From F23-B02 sp963590435 (GTDB lineage Bacteria; Bacillota; Clostridia; Oscillospirales; Oscillospiraceae): a stretch of DNA of 17,355 nt. Of the stretch, positions 7,271 to 15,225 are shown one piece after another (positions within the stretch are counted from its first letter, which is position 1; the number at the start of each line of letters is the position of its first letter). A model generated the notes under the pieces. It saw nothing but the letters and a program-made list of their open reading frames with translations. It did no database searches and was not told the origin of the DNA. Made by a program: the position numbers and the translations under genes. The stretch spans positions 1-17,355 of the forward strand of contig CAVAPG010000032.1 of NCBI GenBank assembly GCA_963590435.1. The letters run 5' to 3'.

Positions 7271-7728
7271 AACAGGTTGATACACAAGAGTATATGTCCC
7301 TGCTCCGCTCACTGACTGAGCAGGGGCACAGCGTTTCGGTGCTTGTTTCCGGCAGCAGTATGCTGCCGTTCCTTGCCGGAGGCCGCGATACTGTTTATTT
7401 TTCAAAGCCCGTCTCACCGCTCCGCCGCGGAGATATCGTGTTTTATGTGCGGTCAAACGGACAGTTTGTCATGCATAGAATTCGCCGCGTCAATAGAAAC
7501 GGCGGCTTTGATATCATAGGAGACGCGCAGAATGAAACCGAGAAAAATATACGCCCCGAGCAGATCTTTGCGCGTGTTGATTCGGTGTGCCGAAAGGGCA
7601 GAACGCTTTCGCCGGACAGTTTCCTGTGGCGGATTTTCAGCGGACCTTGGCTGTGTATAATTCCGTTCAGGCGGATTGTTATGAAAACTTTCAGTTGCTT
7701 CAAAAGAATCTTCAGCGGAGCAAGATAA
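7267..7728 (+). CDS. S24/S26-family signal-peptidase-like protein
   Basis: A small protein (153 residues) with the type I signal-peptidase serine box SGSSMLP (28-34, Ser31 in the nucleophile position) and a GDIV strand (55-58). An MHRI motif (69-72, His70) follows, then a GDAQNETE segment at 85-92. Ser plus HR rather than a Lys general base resembles the ER/SipW-type (S26B) branch. Unlike secreted-protein signal peptidases it lacks an obvious N-terminal membrane anchor; only the C-terminal region around 120-140 is hydrophobic. It is translationally coupled to the kinase upstream (ATGA) and lies 1 base before an ABC exporter gene. That suggests processing of an exported peptide or protein, though the substrate is not visible. 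Activity is not certain, because the family also contains non-catalytic members. Confidence 0.82.
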   Translation: MKQVDTQEYMSLLRSLTEQGHSVSVLVSGSSMLPFLAGGRDTVYFSKPVSPLRRGDIVFYVRSNGQFVMHRIRRVNRNGGFDIIGDAQNETEKNIRPEQIFARVDSVCRKGRTLSPDSFLWRIFSGPWLCIIPFRRIVMKTFSCFKRIFSGAR

Positions 7729-7729
7729 A

Positions 7730-9517
7730 ATGAAAAACAATAAATCAGGGCAAAAGATTAAAACAATTTTCCACTCCCAGTCGCTCGGCATGCTCGTCCA
7801 AAGCATCCGCGATGGGAGCTTTCGTGATATATGCGCGGATTGGAAGTGGATACTGTCATTCGGCAAACGCTACAAAGGGCATATAATTTTATACACGATG
7901 CTCGGAATTCTCAGCTCACTTACGGGGCTTGCTTCAAGCGTTGCCGGCAAATATCTGATAGATATCATAACGGGATTTGACACATCGCGGCTGTGGCTGA
8001 TTGCGGTCATCATGCTCGGCACAGCAGTTACAAGCCTTACTTTTTCGGCGCTGTCATCGAGAATTTCCGCAAAGCTCAATATCTATATAAACAACGACAT
8101 TCAGGCCGAGCTGTTCGAGAAGCTTTTAAACTCGGAGTGGCTTGAGCTCAACAAATTCAAAAGCGGCGATATACTCAATCGATTCACAAGCGACGTCGGC
8201 ACTATAGCCTCAAACGCCGTCAACTGGATACCCAGCGTAATCATCTCGCTCGTGAGCTTTGTTGCAACGCTTGCCGTTATCCTGCGGTACGATGCCGTTA
8301 TGGCGCTCATAGCATTCATAAGCGCGCCTTTTCTCATCGTCTCATCGCGTCCGCTTATAAGAAAAATGCGTGAATACAGCCGGAAAACAAAAGAGCTTGC
8401 AAGCGATATGACCGGCTTTGAGGTTGAGGTTTTTTATAATATCGACTTCATAAAAAGCTTTGCCGCGGAGGGCAAAACTCAGGACAGACTCCGCAGCTGG
8501 CAGGAAAAATACCGCAGCACCAACCTGGCTTACAACGCTTTTTCGATAAAAGCGCAGGTCTGGTTCTCCGCCCTGGGCAAACTTGTCGAATTTGTCGCAT
8601 TCGCTTACTGCCTGTGGCGACTGTGGTCGGGCGCCATAACATTCGGCACGATGACGCTGTTTTTGCAGCAGCGCTCCAGCCTTTCAAATTCATTCAGCAG
8701 TCTCGTAAGCCTGATTCCCTCGGCGATGACGGCGTCCGTATCCGCCGGACGTATCCGCGAGATTATGGATTTGCGCAAGGAACTGCATTCCGACGAAAAC
8801 GACGAGCAATATTCCGGAGCATACACAGTCGAGCTCAATCATGTGAATTTTTCCTATGATAACAGCCACGCGGTAATTTCCGATTCAAACTTCGTTGCCC
8901 GCCCCGGGGAGATTATCGCCCTGGTCGGCCCCTCGGGCGAGGGAAAAACTACTATGATTCGGCTGATGCTCGGACTTGTAAGCCCCGAGTGCGGCGAGGT
9001 CAGCATGACAGACGCCGACGGGAATATCATCCCCATAACCGCCGACGCGAGAAAATACTTTTCCTATGTGCCCCAGGGCAATACGATCATGTCCGGCACC
9101 ATTGCGGAAAACATGCGGCTGGTTAACGAAAACGCATCCGATGCCGACATAGAAAAGGCACTGCGCGCGGCATGCGCATGGGACTTCGTCTCCAAGCTTC
9201 CCAATGGGATAAACAGCTATGTCGGTGAGCGCGGAAGCGGCTTATCCGAAGGCCAGGCGCAGCGCATTTCCATAGCCCGCGCGGTTTTGCGCAACGCCCC
9301 TATACTGCTTATGGACGAGGCAACGAGCGCACTTGACGTCGCGACCGAGCGTCAGGTTTTGAGAAACATCGTAGAGCTTTGCCCGAACAAGACCTGCATC
9401 GTAACAACCCACCGTCCGAGCGTTCTGAGCCTGTGCAAACGGGTATACCGAATAGTCGACGCCCGCGTAACCGAGGTAAGCGAAGAGGAAAGCGCGAAAA
9501 TGGTTATGGACTTCTGA
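7730..9517 (+). CDS. ABC exporter half-transporter (membrane domain fused to ATPase)
   Basis: A type I exporter subunit of 595 residues that would dimerise in the cytoplasmic membrane and export lipid, peptide or drug substrates. About six membrane segments lie between residues 50 and 330. The nucleotide-binding domain is complete: Walker A GPSGEGKT (400-407, Lys406), Q-loop Gln449, signature LSEGQ (505-509), Walker B ILLMDE (525-530, catalytic Glu530), D-loop SALD and H-loop His561. No C39 peptidase domain is attached, so any leader cleavage would fall to the neighbouring S26-like protein. The N-terminal 40 residues precede the first membrane segment. It is the last gene of the operon and its stop lies 15 bases from the convergent Nudix gene. 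Substrate is unknown. Confidence 0.92.
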   Translation: MKNNKSGQKIKTIFHSQSLGMLVQSIRDGSFRDICADWKWILSFGKRYKGHIILYTMLGILSSLTGLASSVAGKYLIDIITGFDTSRLWLIAVIMLGTAVTSLTFSALSSRISAKLNIYINNDIQAELFEKLLNSEWLELNKFKSGDILNRFTSDVGTIASNAVNWIPSVIISLVSFVATLAVILRYDAVMALIAFISAPFLIVSSRPLIRKMREYSRKTKELASDMTGFEVEVFYNIDFIKSFAAEGKTQDRLRSWQEKYRSTNLAYNAFSIKAQVWFSALGKLVEFVAFAYCLWRLWSGAITFGTMTLFLQQRSSLSNSFSSLVSLIPSAMTASVSAGRIREIMDLRKELHSDENDEQYSGAYTVELNHVNFSYDNSHAVISDSNFVARPGEIIALVGPSGEGKTTMIRLMLGLVSPECGEVSMTDADGNIIPITADARKYFSYVPQGNTIMSGTIAENMRLVNENASDADIEKALRAACAWDFVSKLPNGINSYVGERGSGLSEGQAQRISIARAVLRNAPILLMDEATSALDVATERQVLRNIVELCPNKTCIVTTHRPSVLSLCKRVYRIVDARVTEVSEEESAKMVMDF

Positions 9518-9532
9518 GAGGCTTTGAAAATT

Positions 9533-9919
9533 TCAGCACCGGTCGCTCATTAATTTTTCGAGTATCTCCGTATCGGCAGGGCAGAAGCTGTAGTTCGGAA
9601 TCTCATTTACCCTTATCCAGCGGATGTCATTATGCTCAAGCATCTGCGGCGTACCCTCGGCGATTGCGGCGTTAAACAGCGTAAGCCGAATCTTTATGTC
9701 CGGATATTCGTGGACAAGCTCCATATAAACCTCGCCCACGTCAACGGTCACGGCCAGCTCTTCTCTGCACTCGCGTATCAGCGCCTGCGGCTTTGTCTCG
9801 CCCGGCTCGACCTTACCGCCGACGAATTCCCACAGCAGACCTCTTGCCTTGCTTGCAGGCCGCTGGCAGATCATAAATTTATCCTCATCCCATATAAGTG
9901 CGGCGACAACATCGACCAT
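9533..9919 (-). CDS. Nudix hydrolase, MutT-like (8-oxo-dGTP diphosphatase type)
   Basis: A 128-residue single-domain Nudix enzyme, the usual MutT size, likely hydrolysing oxidised or other nucleoside triphosphates to the monophosphate. The Nudix box spans residues 35-57: GKVEPGE (35-41), then RECREELAV (49-57). It fits the consensus except that the last Gly is Ala56. The N-terminal VDVVAALIWDEDKFMICQR and the WEFVGG entry are typical of MutT. The ATG is preceded on its strand by AAGGAGA at good spacing. It converges with the ABC exporter and is transcribed away from the helicase gene, so it appears monocistronic. Neighbours say nothing about its exact substrate. Confidence 0.92.
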   Translation of the reverse strand: MVDVVAALIWDEDKFMICQRPASKARGLLWEFVGGKVEPGETKPQALIRECREELAVTVDVGEVYMELVHEYPDIKIRLTLFNAAIAEGTPQMLEHNDIRWIRVNEIPNYSFCPADTEILEKLMSDRC

Positions 9920-10015
9920 AATTATCTCTCCTTACCGTGCCCGCGTTTTTTTGTGTTATTTCCAGGCACATTGAGCACATATAGTGTACCAATATATTTA
10001 TCATAATATTCCCCC

Positions 10016-10059
10016 GTCGGCAAGCCCTGCTTAGACCTGACAAGGACTGATTTGCCGAC
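10016..10059. repeat. 8-base perfect inverted repeat between Nudix and helicase genes
   Basis: GTCGGCAA (10016-10023) and TTGCCGAC (10052-10059) are perfect inverted copies separated by 28 bases. The interior does not extend the pairing well and no T run follows, so a terminator is unlikely. It could be a protein-binding site acting on either divergent gene, or chance. Confidence 0.45.
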
Positions 10060-10066
10060 CGATTAT
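10037..10066 (+). promoter_or_regulatory. Candidate promoter for the nuclease-helicase gene
   Basis: CTGACA (10037-10042) and GATTAT (10061-10066) are 18 bases apart, matching five and four of six consensus positions. The transcript would start near 10073, about 40 bases before the GTG. The right arm of the inverted repeat lies inside the spacer, which would allow repression. Confidence 0.35.
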
Positions 10067-10112
10067 CTTTCAAAATTGACGCATTTTCCTACAGCAGAAG
10101 GGAGTTCGTTCC

Positions 10113-12248
10113 GTGTCCTCATCACATTGCCTTTACGAAAGTGGCATTGACAAATTTTTAAACGCAGACGAAAGCTCCCTGTTTGGAGTTTTGTGTGATA
10201 ACTACCATGGCGTTGCACTTACAACAACACGTGAAGCGTGGAAAGCCGAGATAAGCATAATGAAGCAGGTTCTGCTGCCGCTTAACATTAAAGATGGGCG
10301 CATTATCTTTGAATATGACATTCCGCGTCTCGGCAAAAGAATTGACACAGTTCTGCTTCTCAACGGTATTATTTTCTGCCTGGAATTCAAGGTTGGCGAA
10401 TCGCATATTTTTGAGGCGGACGTTGACCAGGTTTTGGACTATGCGCTCGACCTAAAAAATTTCCACAAATTCAGTCGAGACTGCGTCATTACGCCAATCC
10501 TCATCGCAACAAAATATCGCAACTCGTCATCTAACATACAAATGTCCGTGTACGATGACCGCGTCGTCAATCCTTTGGTCACCGGCGAGGACGGCATTGC
10601 CAATCTAATACGCAAAGTTTTGGAAAAGTTCCCGAACGAAAATCCTATTCCTGAAAATTGGACTAAAAGTCCATACGCGCCGACACCGACTATTATCGAA
10701 GCGGCACGCACGCTTTATGAAAATCATTCTGTCGAGGATATTACAAGGCATGAAGCCGACAATGTTACGACTGACAGAACAATTGCCTACATACTCGATG
10801 TCATTCAAAAGAGCAAGCAAAACGGTGAGAAAAGCATTTGCTTCGTTACGGGTGTGCCCGGAGCAGGAAAAACTCTTGTCGGTCTTGATGTAGCTATAAA
10901 GCAGACATACCAAGGGCAGAAAGAACCAGTCAAGGATGAGGGAGCTGTTTATCTGTCGGGCAACGGACCTCTCGTTGCCGTTCTCACGGAAGCTCTTGCG
11001 CAAGATAACTTCAAAAAGTGCCGCGAAAGGAATGAGCCCAGAAAAATTACAGACTCTCGCCGTGAAGTCGGCAAATCCATTCAGATGATTCACCGCTACC
11101 GTGATAACATGTTGGCAAAGATAAAAAATCCGGTGGAAAACGGCGTTCTTGAAATTGACCCTGAAAAAGCGGTAAGGCAGGAGCAGGCTGGTTTCGGTGA
11201 AGTCGAGCATGTCGCCATTTTTGATGAAGCGCAACGTTCATGGACGCATAAAAGACTTGCCGATTATCTTAAACGCGGCGGAACATACGGCAACAAGCTG
11301 AAAGTTCCGAATTTTCCGATGTCCGAGGCGGCTTTCTTAATCTGGTCTCTCGATCAGCGCGAGGATTGGGCAACAATTGTCTGTCTCGTTGGCGGCGGTC
11401 AGGAAATTAACACAGGTGAGGCAGGCATATCAGAGTGGATTAAGGCTCTCAACGAGCAATTTTGCCACTGGAAGGTCTATATTTCTCCTAAACTCACGGA
11501 TGCCGAGTATGCAGAGGGCAAGGTAAACGAACTGCTGACTGAAAACCGCAACGTTACATACTCAGAGTATCTTCATTTAGGTGTGTCACTGCGGTCATAC
11601 AGAGCCGAAAAGCTGTCAGCCTTCGTCCATTCTCTGCTGACATTCAACGATGACGCACGTGACATCTATGCTGACATAAAAGAAAATTACCCGATTGTTC
11701 TGACAAGAGACATGGATAAAGCAAAGCAGTGGCTGCATGAGAAAGTCAGAGGAACAGAGCGTACCGGCGTCCTGGTCACCAAAGAAGCGGCAAGATACAA
11801 GCCCTTGGCTGTGCACATTCTCGAATCCGGAGATAAAAATGCAGTTCACTGGTTCTTAGAAGATAAAACGGATACGAGGTCATCGAATTACCTTGAAGAT
11901 GCCGCTACCGAAATTCAGGTTCAGGGGCTTGAACTCGATTACACCTGCCTGCTGTGGGATGCCGATATGCGCTGTGAAAACGGCAAGTGGCATTTTTATA
12001 AGTTTAACGGTCAGACAAAGTGGGTTGAGAAAACCGGAGGAACAGAGAGCAATCGCGAGCTTATCAAATATATGCTCAACGCTTATCGTGTCCTGCTGAC
12101 ACGCGCCAGAGCCGGAATGGTCATCTGTGTGCCTGCCGGCAATCCGAACAAAACTGCAACTGGATTCTGGGAGGACAGCACGCGCCTGCCGGAATACTAC
12201 GACGGCACATATCAGTATCTGAAAAGCCTTGGCATTGAGGAGATATAG
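10113..12248 (+). CDS. PD-(D/E)XK nuclease fused to DUF2075 (Schlafen-group) helicase
   Basis: A 711-residue predicted nuclease-helicase. The N-terminal part carries a RecB-like PD-(D/E)XK core: Glu46 in a helix, Asp78 (RIDTVLL), E91-F-K93 (CLEFKVG) and a QxxxY motif at Gln106-Tyr110. The central and C-terminal parts form an SF1-type P-loop helicase of the DUF2075 family: Walker A GVPGAGKT (247-254), Walker B VAIFDEAQ (367-374), GGGQEIN (427-433), a motif-V-like VQGLE (603-607) and a motif-VI-like LLTRAR (661-666). AAGGGAG at 10098-10104 supports the GTG start. Family knowledge and architecture suggest anti-phage defence or DNA/RNA end processing in the cytoplasm; this is inference. It stands alone between its own promoter candidate and a terminator, and looks lower in G+C than the adjacent rlmD. 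That fits an acquired gene, although the composition was not computed. Confidence 0.85.
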   Translation: MSSSHCLYESGIDKFLNADESSLFGVLCDNYHGVALTTTREAWKAEISIMKQVLLPLNIKDGRIIFEYDIPRLGKRIDTVLLLNGIIFCLEFKVGESHIFEADVDQVLDYALDLKNFHKFSRDCVITPILIATKYRNSSSNIQMSVYDDRVVNPLVTGEDGIANLIRKVLEKFPNENPIPENWTKSPYAPTPTIIEAARTLYENHSVEDITRHEADNVTTDRTIAYILDVIQKSKQNGEKSICFVTGVPGAGKTLVGLDVAIKQTYQGQKEPVKDEGAVYLSGNGPLVAVLTEALAQDNFKKCRERNEPRKITDSRREVGKSIQMIHRYRDNMLAKIKNPVENGVLEIDPEKAVRQEQAGFGEVEHVAIFDEAQRSWTHKRLADYLKRGGTYGNKLKVPNFPMSEAAFLIWSLDQREDWATIVCLVGGGQEINTGEAGISEWIKALNEQFCHWKVYISPKLTDAEYAEGKVNELLTENRNVTYSEYLHLGVSLRSYRAEKLSAFVHSLLTFNDDARDIYADIKENYPIVLTRDMDKAKQWLHEKVRGTERTGVLVTKEAARYKPLAVHILESGDKNAVHWFLEDKTDTRSSNYLEDAATEIQVQGLELDYTCLLWDADMRCENGKWHFYKFNGQTKWVEKTGGTESNRELIKYMLNAYRVLLTRARAGMVICVPAGNPNKTATGFWEDSTRLPEYYDGTYQYLKSLGIEEI

Positions 12249-12253
12249 CATAG

Positions 12254-12286
12254 AAACAGGACTGCCCTTGCGGCGGCCCTGTTTTT
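12254..12286 (+). terminator. Rho-independent terminator after the nuclease-helicase gene
   Basis: AAACAGGACTGCC (12254-12266), loop CTTGC, and GGCGGCCCTGTTT (12272-12284) form a 13-base stem with one mismatch and one G-U pair. A T run (12282-12286) ends it. It lies 5 bases after the stop codon and insulates the following promoter. Confidence 0.82.
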
Positions 12287-12287
12287 G

Positions 12288-12316
12288 TTGAAATTAATCT
12301 GTCGCGGTGGTATCAT
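12288..12316 (+). promoter_or_regulatory. Promoter placed at the start codon of rlmD (leaderless-type)
   Basis: TTGAAA (12288-12293) and TATCAT (12311-12316) each match five of six consensus positions, with a 17-base spacer. Only 7 bases separate the -10 from the ATG at 12324, so transcription should begin at or next to the start codon. No Shine-Dalgarno sequence at good spacing is visible. Confidence 0.65.
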
Positions 12317-12323
12317 TATCAGC

Positions 12324-13682
12324 ATGGAACAGTTAAGGAAAAACGAAATATTCGAAGCGGATATCGAGGCATATAGCTCCGAGGGCAGCGGCGTGGCACG
12401 CATCTGCGGCAGGGCAGTGTTTGTTCCGCGCACAATAGTCGGAGAACGCTGGCGCATAGTTATCGTCAAGGTCACATCCTCGGCGGTGTACGGCCGTGCA
12501 ATTGAAGCTGTAAGACTGTCGGAAGAGCGACGCACGCCGGAGTGCGAAAATTATCTGCGCTGCGGCGGCTGCACCATGCAGCACATGAGATATGAAGAGG
12601 AGCTCCGATTCAAAAAGCAGCGCGTGAACGATGCGCTGGAGCACATCGGACGGCAGAGCGTCCGGCTTGAGTCCATCATAGGAAGCCGCGAGACGAGCCG
12701 TTATCGGAACAAGGGCATCTATGCCATACGCGAATGCGGCGGCCGCGCCTGCAAGGGCTTTTTCGCCGCGCGCAGTCACGAGCTGGTGGCAGTCGAAAAC
12801 TGCCTTATCCAGAGTGAAATTGCGGACAAGACCGCCGATGCCGTTGTACGCTTTATAAACGAAAACGGTCTGCGCGCCTACAACGAAGAAACGCGGCGCG
12901 GCATTATAAAACATGTGTATGTCCGCAGGGCGGTAAATACGCCGGATGCGGTCGCTGTCATAGTTGCGGCAGGCGGCTTCGGAGACAGGACGAGCAGCTT
13001 TGTCGAGTATCTGCGCACTTCTTGCCCGGAGCTCACCGGCATAGTCCTGAATGTAAACAAAACAAGCGGCAACACCGTCCTTGCCGGGAAATTTTATACG
13101 CTTTGGGGCAGGGACTTTATCCGGGACAGTCTCGGCGGAATAGAGTACGAGCTTGCTCCGCAGGCGTTTTATCAGATCAATCCTCCACAGGCCGAGCGGC
13201 TTTATCTCAAAGCCGTCGAATATGCACAGCCCGCGGGCAAGACGGTTCTGGACATGTACTGCGGAGCGGGCACCATAAGCCTGTTCCTTGCCAAAACCGC
13301 GAAGCGTGTCATCGGATCGGAGATAATACCCGAGGCCGTGCAAAATGCACGCGAAAATGCCCGACGCAACGGCATCGAAAATGCGGAGTTTATCTGCGCT
13401 GATGCATCTGAAGCCGCCGAGCAGCTTTTAAAAGGCGGCATCCACCCGGATGCTGTGGTCGTCGATCCGCCGCGCAAGGGCATGGATGAGGCGGCGGTGC
13501 GCGCCCTGTGCGGCATGAATCCGGAGCGCGTCGTGTATGTCTCCTGCAATCCGGCCACGCTCGCCCGTGATATAAAAGTCTTCAACGACTGCGGCTATAC
13601 CCTGCACCGCGCCGAATCCGTTGACATGTTCCCAAGAACGAGCCATGTGGAGACGGTGTGTCTGCTAACCGTTGATAAATAA
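12324..13682 (+). CDS. rlmD: 23S rRNA (uracil-C5)-methyltransferase, RlmD/RumA family
   Basis: A SAM-dependent methyltransferase that makes 5-methyluridine in 23S rRNA. In Bacillota a single enzyme of this family can serve both U747 and U1939 (RlmCD). The protein has 452 residues, and an N-terminal TRAM domain (about 1-60) precedes an iron-sulfur cysteine set at C74, C80, C83 and C160. The methyltransferase fold shows FYQINPPQAE (282-291), the SAM loop LDMYCGAGT (309-317), VDPPRKG (380-386) and the catalytic cysteine in SCNPATLARD (Cys408). I choose the ATG at 12324; the frame is open upstream to a TTG at 12285, but that overlaps the terminator and would add 13 non-family residues. The start lies just 7 bases from a promoter -10 element, suggesting a leaderless transcript. 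Confidence 0.93.
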   Translation: MEQLRKNEIFEADIEAYSSEGSGVARICGRAVFVPRTIVGERWRIVIVKVTSSAVYGRAIEAVRLSEERRTPECENYLRCGGCTMQHMRYEEELRFKKQRVNDALEHIGRQSVRLESIIGSRETSRYRNKGIYAIRECGGRACKGFFAARSHELVAVENCLIQSEIADKTADAVVRFINENGLRAYNEETRRGIIKHVYVRRAVNTPDAVAVIVAAGGFGDRTSSFVEYLRTSCPELTGIVLNVNKTSGNTVLAGKFYTLWGRDFIRDSLGGIEYELAPQAFYQINPPQAERLYLKAVEYAQPAGKTVLDMYCGAGTISLFLAKTAKRVIGSEIIPEAVQNARENARRNGIENAEFICADASEAAEQLLKGGIHPDAVVVDPPRKGMDEAAVRALCGMNPERVVYVSCNPATLARDIKVFNDCGYTLHRAESVDMFPRTSHVETVCLLTVDK

Positions 13683-13699
13683 GGATTTTCTCATCAATC

Positions 13700-13728
13700 T
13701 TGCTTTAAGGCACTTGAAAATGTAAAAT
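13700..13728 (+). promoter_or_regulatory. Candidate promoter for the acyltransferase pair
   Basis: TTGCTT (13700-13705) and TAAAAT (13723-13728) are 17 bases apart; the -10 matches five of six positions and the -35 only three. It lies in the 80-base gap after rlmD. The AT-rich run that follows reaches the ribosome site at 13745-13753. Confidence 0.4.
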
Positions 13729-13762
13729 AAATAATATTATATGCAGGTGGGAGTGTCGCATT

Positions 13763-15214
13763 TTGAGCTTTTTGTCACTGGCATACTTCGCGTTTTTCCC
13801 AATCACCGTGATTATATATTTCCTGTTGCCTGTAAGAGCAAAGAACGCTTGGCTGCTTATAAGCAGCTGGTTTTTCTATCTGTGCGCAGGGACGGAATAT
13901 CTGCCGTTTCTCATAGGCTCCGCACTTGCCGTGTATTTTGCAGCGCGCAGGCTTGAAAAGAAGCCGAGCAAGGCACTGCTTGCACTTATGCTGGTGCTGT
14001 TCATTGCGCTTCTTGCGCTGTTTAAATATTTAGTTTTTTTGACCGATACGCTCAGTCGCATGCTTGCCGCCGCAGGCCTTGACTGGCACCCGACCATGCC
14101 GAAGCTGCTGCTTCCCGCCGGCATATCATTTTATTTCTTTGCCGCGATGGGCTATCTCATCGACGTTTACCGCGGCAAGGTGACTGCGGAAAAGAATTTT
14201 GTAAAAAGTGCGCTGTTTTTGTCGTTTTTCCCCTCGCTGCTGTCGGGCCCCATCGCAAGGGCATCCGTGCTCATGCCGCAGTTTGATGAAAAGCACGAGT
14301 TTTCCTGGCACAACATCCGAACGGGGTTTTTTCGGTTCATGTACGGTGCATTTTTAAAGCTGCTTATCGCCGACCGTTTGGCGGTTATCGTCGATACGGT
14401 TTTTGCCTCGCCCCAAAGCTTCGGCTCGGTGCAGGTTATAGCCGCCGCATGCGCATTTTCCGTTCAGATATACTGCGACTTCGCGGCATACTCGCATATG
14501 GCGATAGGCTCGGCGCGTGCAATGGGTTTTGAGCTTACCGAAAACTTTGCCACGCCCTATTTTGCACGCTCGATAGCTGAGTTTTGGCGCAGATGGCACA
14601 TTTCACTTTCGACTTGGTTCAGGGATTATCTCTACATCCCGCTCGGCGGCAACCGCAGAGGTGTCGTGCGTAAGTACATAAATGTGCTGATCGTGTTTGC
14701 CGTCAGCGGATTGTGGCACGGCGCGGCAATGTCATTCCTCGTTTGGGGACTTCTCAACGGAGCTTATCAGGTGGTTGGCAGCATTACAGCTCCCGTTCGC
14801 TCAAAAATGCGCGCAGTGCTGCGACTCGGGGATGACGGGAAAATATGCGCCCTGTGGCAGATGCTCTGCGTTTTCGTGTTGGCCACCTTTGCCTGGACAT
14901 TTTTCGAGGCCGGCTCTGTGTCGGGCGCAATTGAGGTCTTTCGCGCCTGTGCATCGCCGACGCTGTGGGTCTCGCCTCTGTCGGCAATGGGAACGGACCG
15001 GTGGGAGCTTCTCATCGCTGCCCTGAGCTGCCTTATCATGCTGTGCATAGATATTTACAGCTATCGCAAAGGCGGGGATTTGTCCGAGATTGCCGCCGAA
15101 AGACCGTGGCCGCTGCGATGGCTCATGCTGCTCACACTGCTTCTTGCCTGCCTCATTTTCGGCAGCTACGGCACGGGTTATGATGCGCAGTCGTTCATTT
15201 ACGGACAGTTTTGA
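13763..15214 (+). CDS. MBOAT-family membrane O-acyltransferase (AlgI/DltB-like)
   Basis: A polytopic membrane protein of 483 residues that would pass acyl groups (often acetyl) across the membrane to an extracytoplasmic polysaccharide or teichoic-acid-like polymer. Around ten hydrophobic segments are visible. Family landmarks are LSGPIARASVLMPQF (160-174), YCDFAAYS with GFELTENFATPYFARS (237-270), the WRRWHISLSTWFRDYLYIP block (275-293) and SGLWHGA with the conserved His319. The TTG start is the only in-frame choice that keeps the first membrane helix, and GGTGGGAG at 13746-13753 sits 9 bases before it. The next gene, 11 bases downstream, encodes the usual SGNH-like partner. Together they could decorate the surface glycan whose synthesis is regulated by the kinases upstream; that link is inferred from proximity only. 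Confidence 0.92.
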   Translation: MSFLSLAYFAFFPITVIIYFLLPVRAKNAWLLISSWFFYLCAGTEYLPFLIGSALAVYFAARRLEKKPSKALLALMLVLFIALLALFKYLVFLTDTLSRMLAAAGLDWHPTMPKLLLPAGISFYFFAAMGYLIDVYRGKVTAEKNFVKSALFLSFFPSLLSGPIARASVLMPQFDEKHEFSWHNIRTGFFRFMYGAFLKLLIADRLAVIVDTVFASPQSFGSVQVIAAACAFSVQIYCDFAAYSHMAIGSARAMGFELTENFATPYFARSIAEFWRRWHISLSTWFRDYLYIPLGGNRRGVVRKYINVLIVFAVSGLWHGAAMSFLVWGLLNGAYQVVGSITAPVRSKMRAVLRLGDDGKICALWQMLCVFVLATFAWTFFEAGSVSGAIEVFRACASPTLWVSPLSAMGTDRWELLIAALSCLIMLCIDIYSYRKGGDLSEIAAERPWPLRWLMLLTLLLACLIFGSYGTGYDAQSFIYGQF

Positions 15215-15225
15215 CGGAGGTATAT

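Noticed and set aside
9518..9532. Bidirectional terminator between the ABC exporter and Nudix genes
   Set aside because: Only a short TGAAA/TTTCA palindrome is present nearby, with no stable stem and T run.
9920..10112. Clear minus-strand promoter for the Nudix gene
   Set aside because: Several AT-rich -10-like strings exist, but none has a convincing -35 at 16-18 bases, so no site was called.
12285..12323. TTG at 12285 as the start of rlmD
   Set aside because: It lies in the T run of the preceding terminator and adds 13 residues not typical of the TRAM-domain start.
12333..13343. 336-codon minus-strand open frame opposite rlmD
   Set aside because: It is a shadow frame: the plus strand encodes an intact RlmD with all catalytic motifs, and the antisense product is low in recognisable motifs.
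15211..15225. TTG at 15211 as the start of the SGNH-like gene
   Set aside because: It overlaps the stop of the MBOAT gene and lies upstream of GGAGG; the ATG at 15226 has proper spacing.
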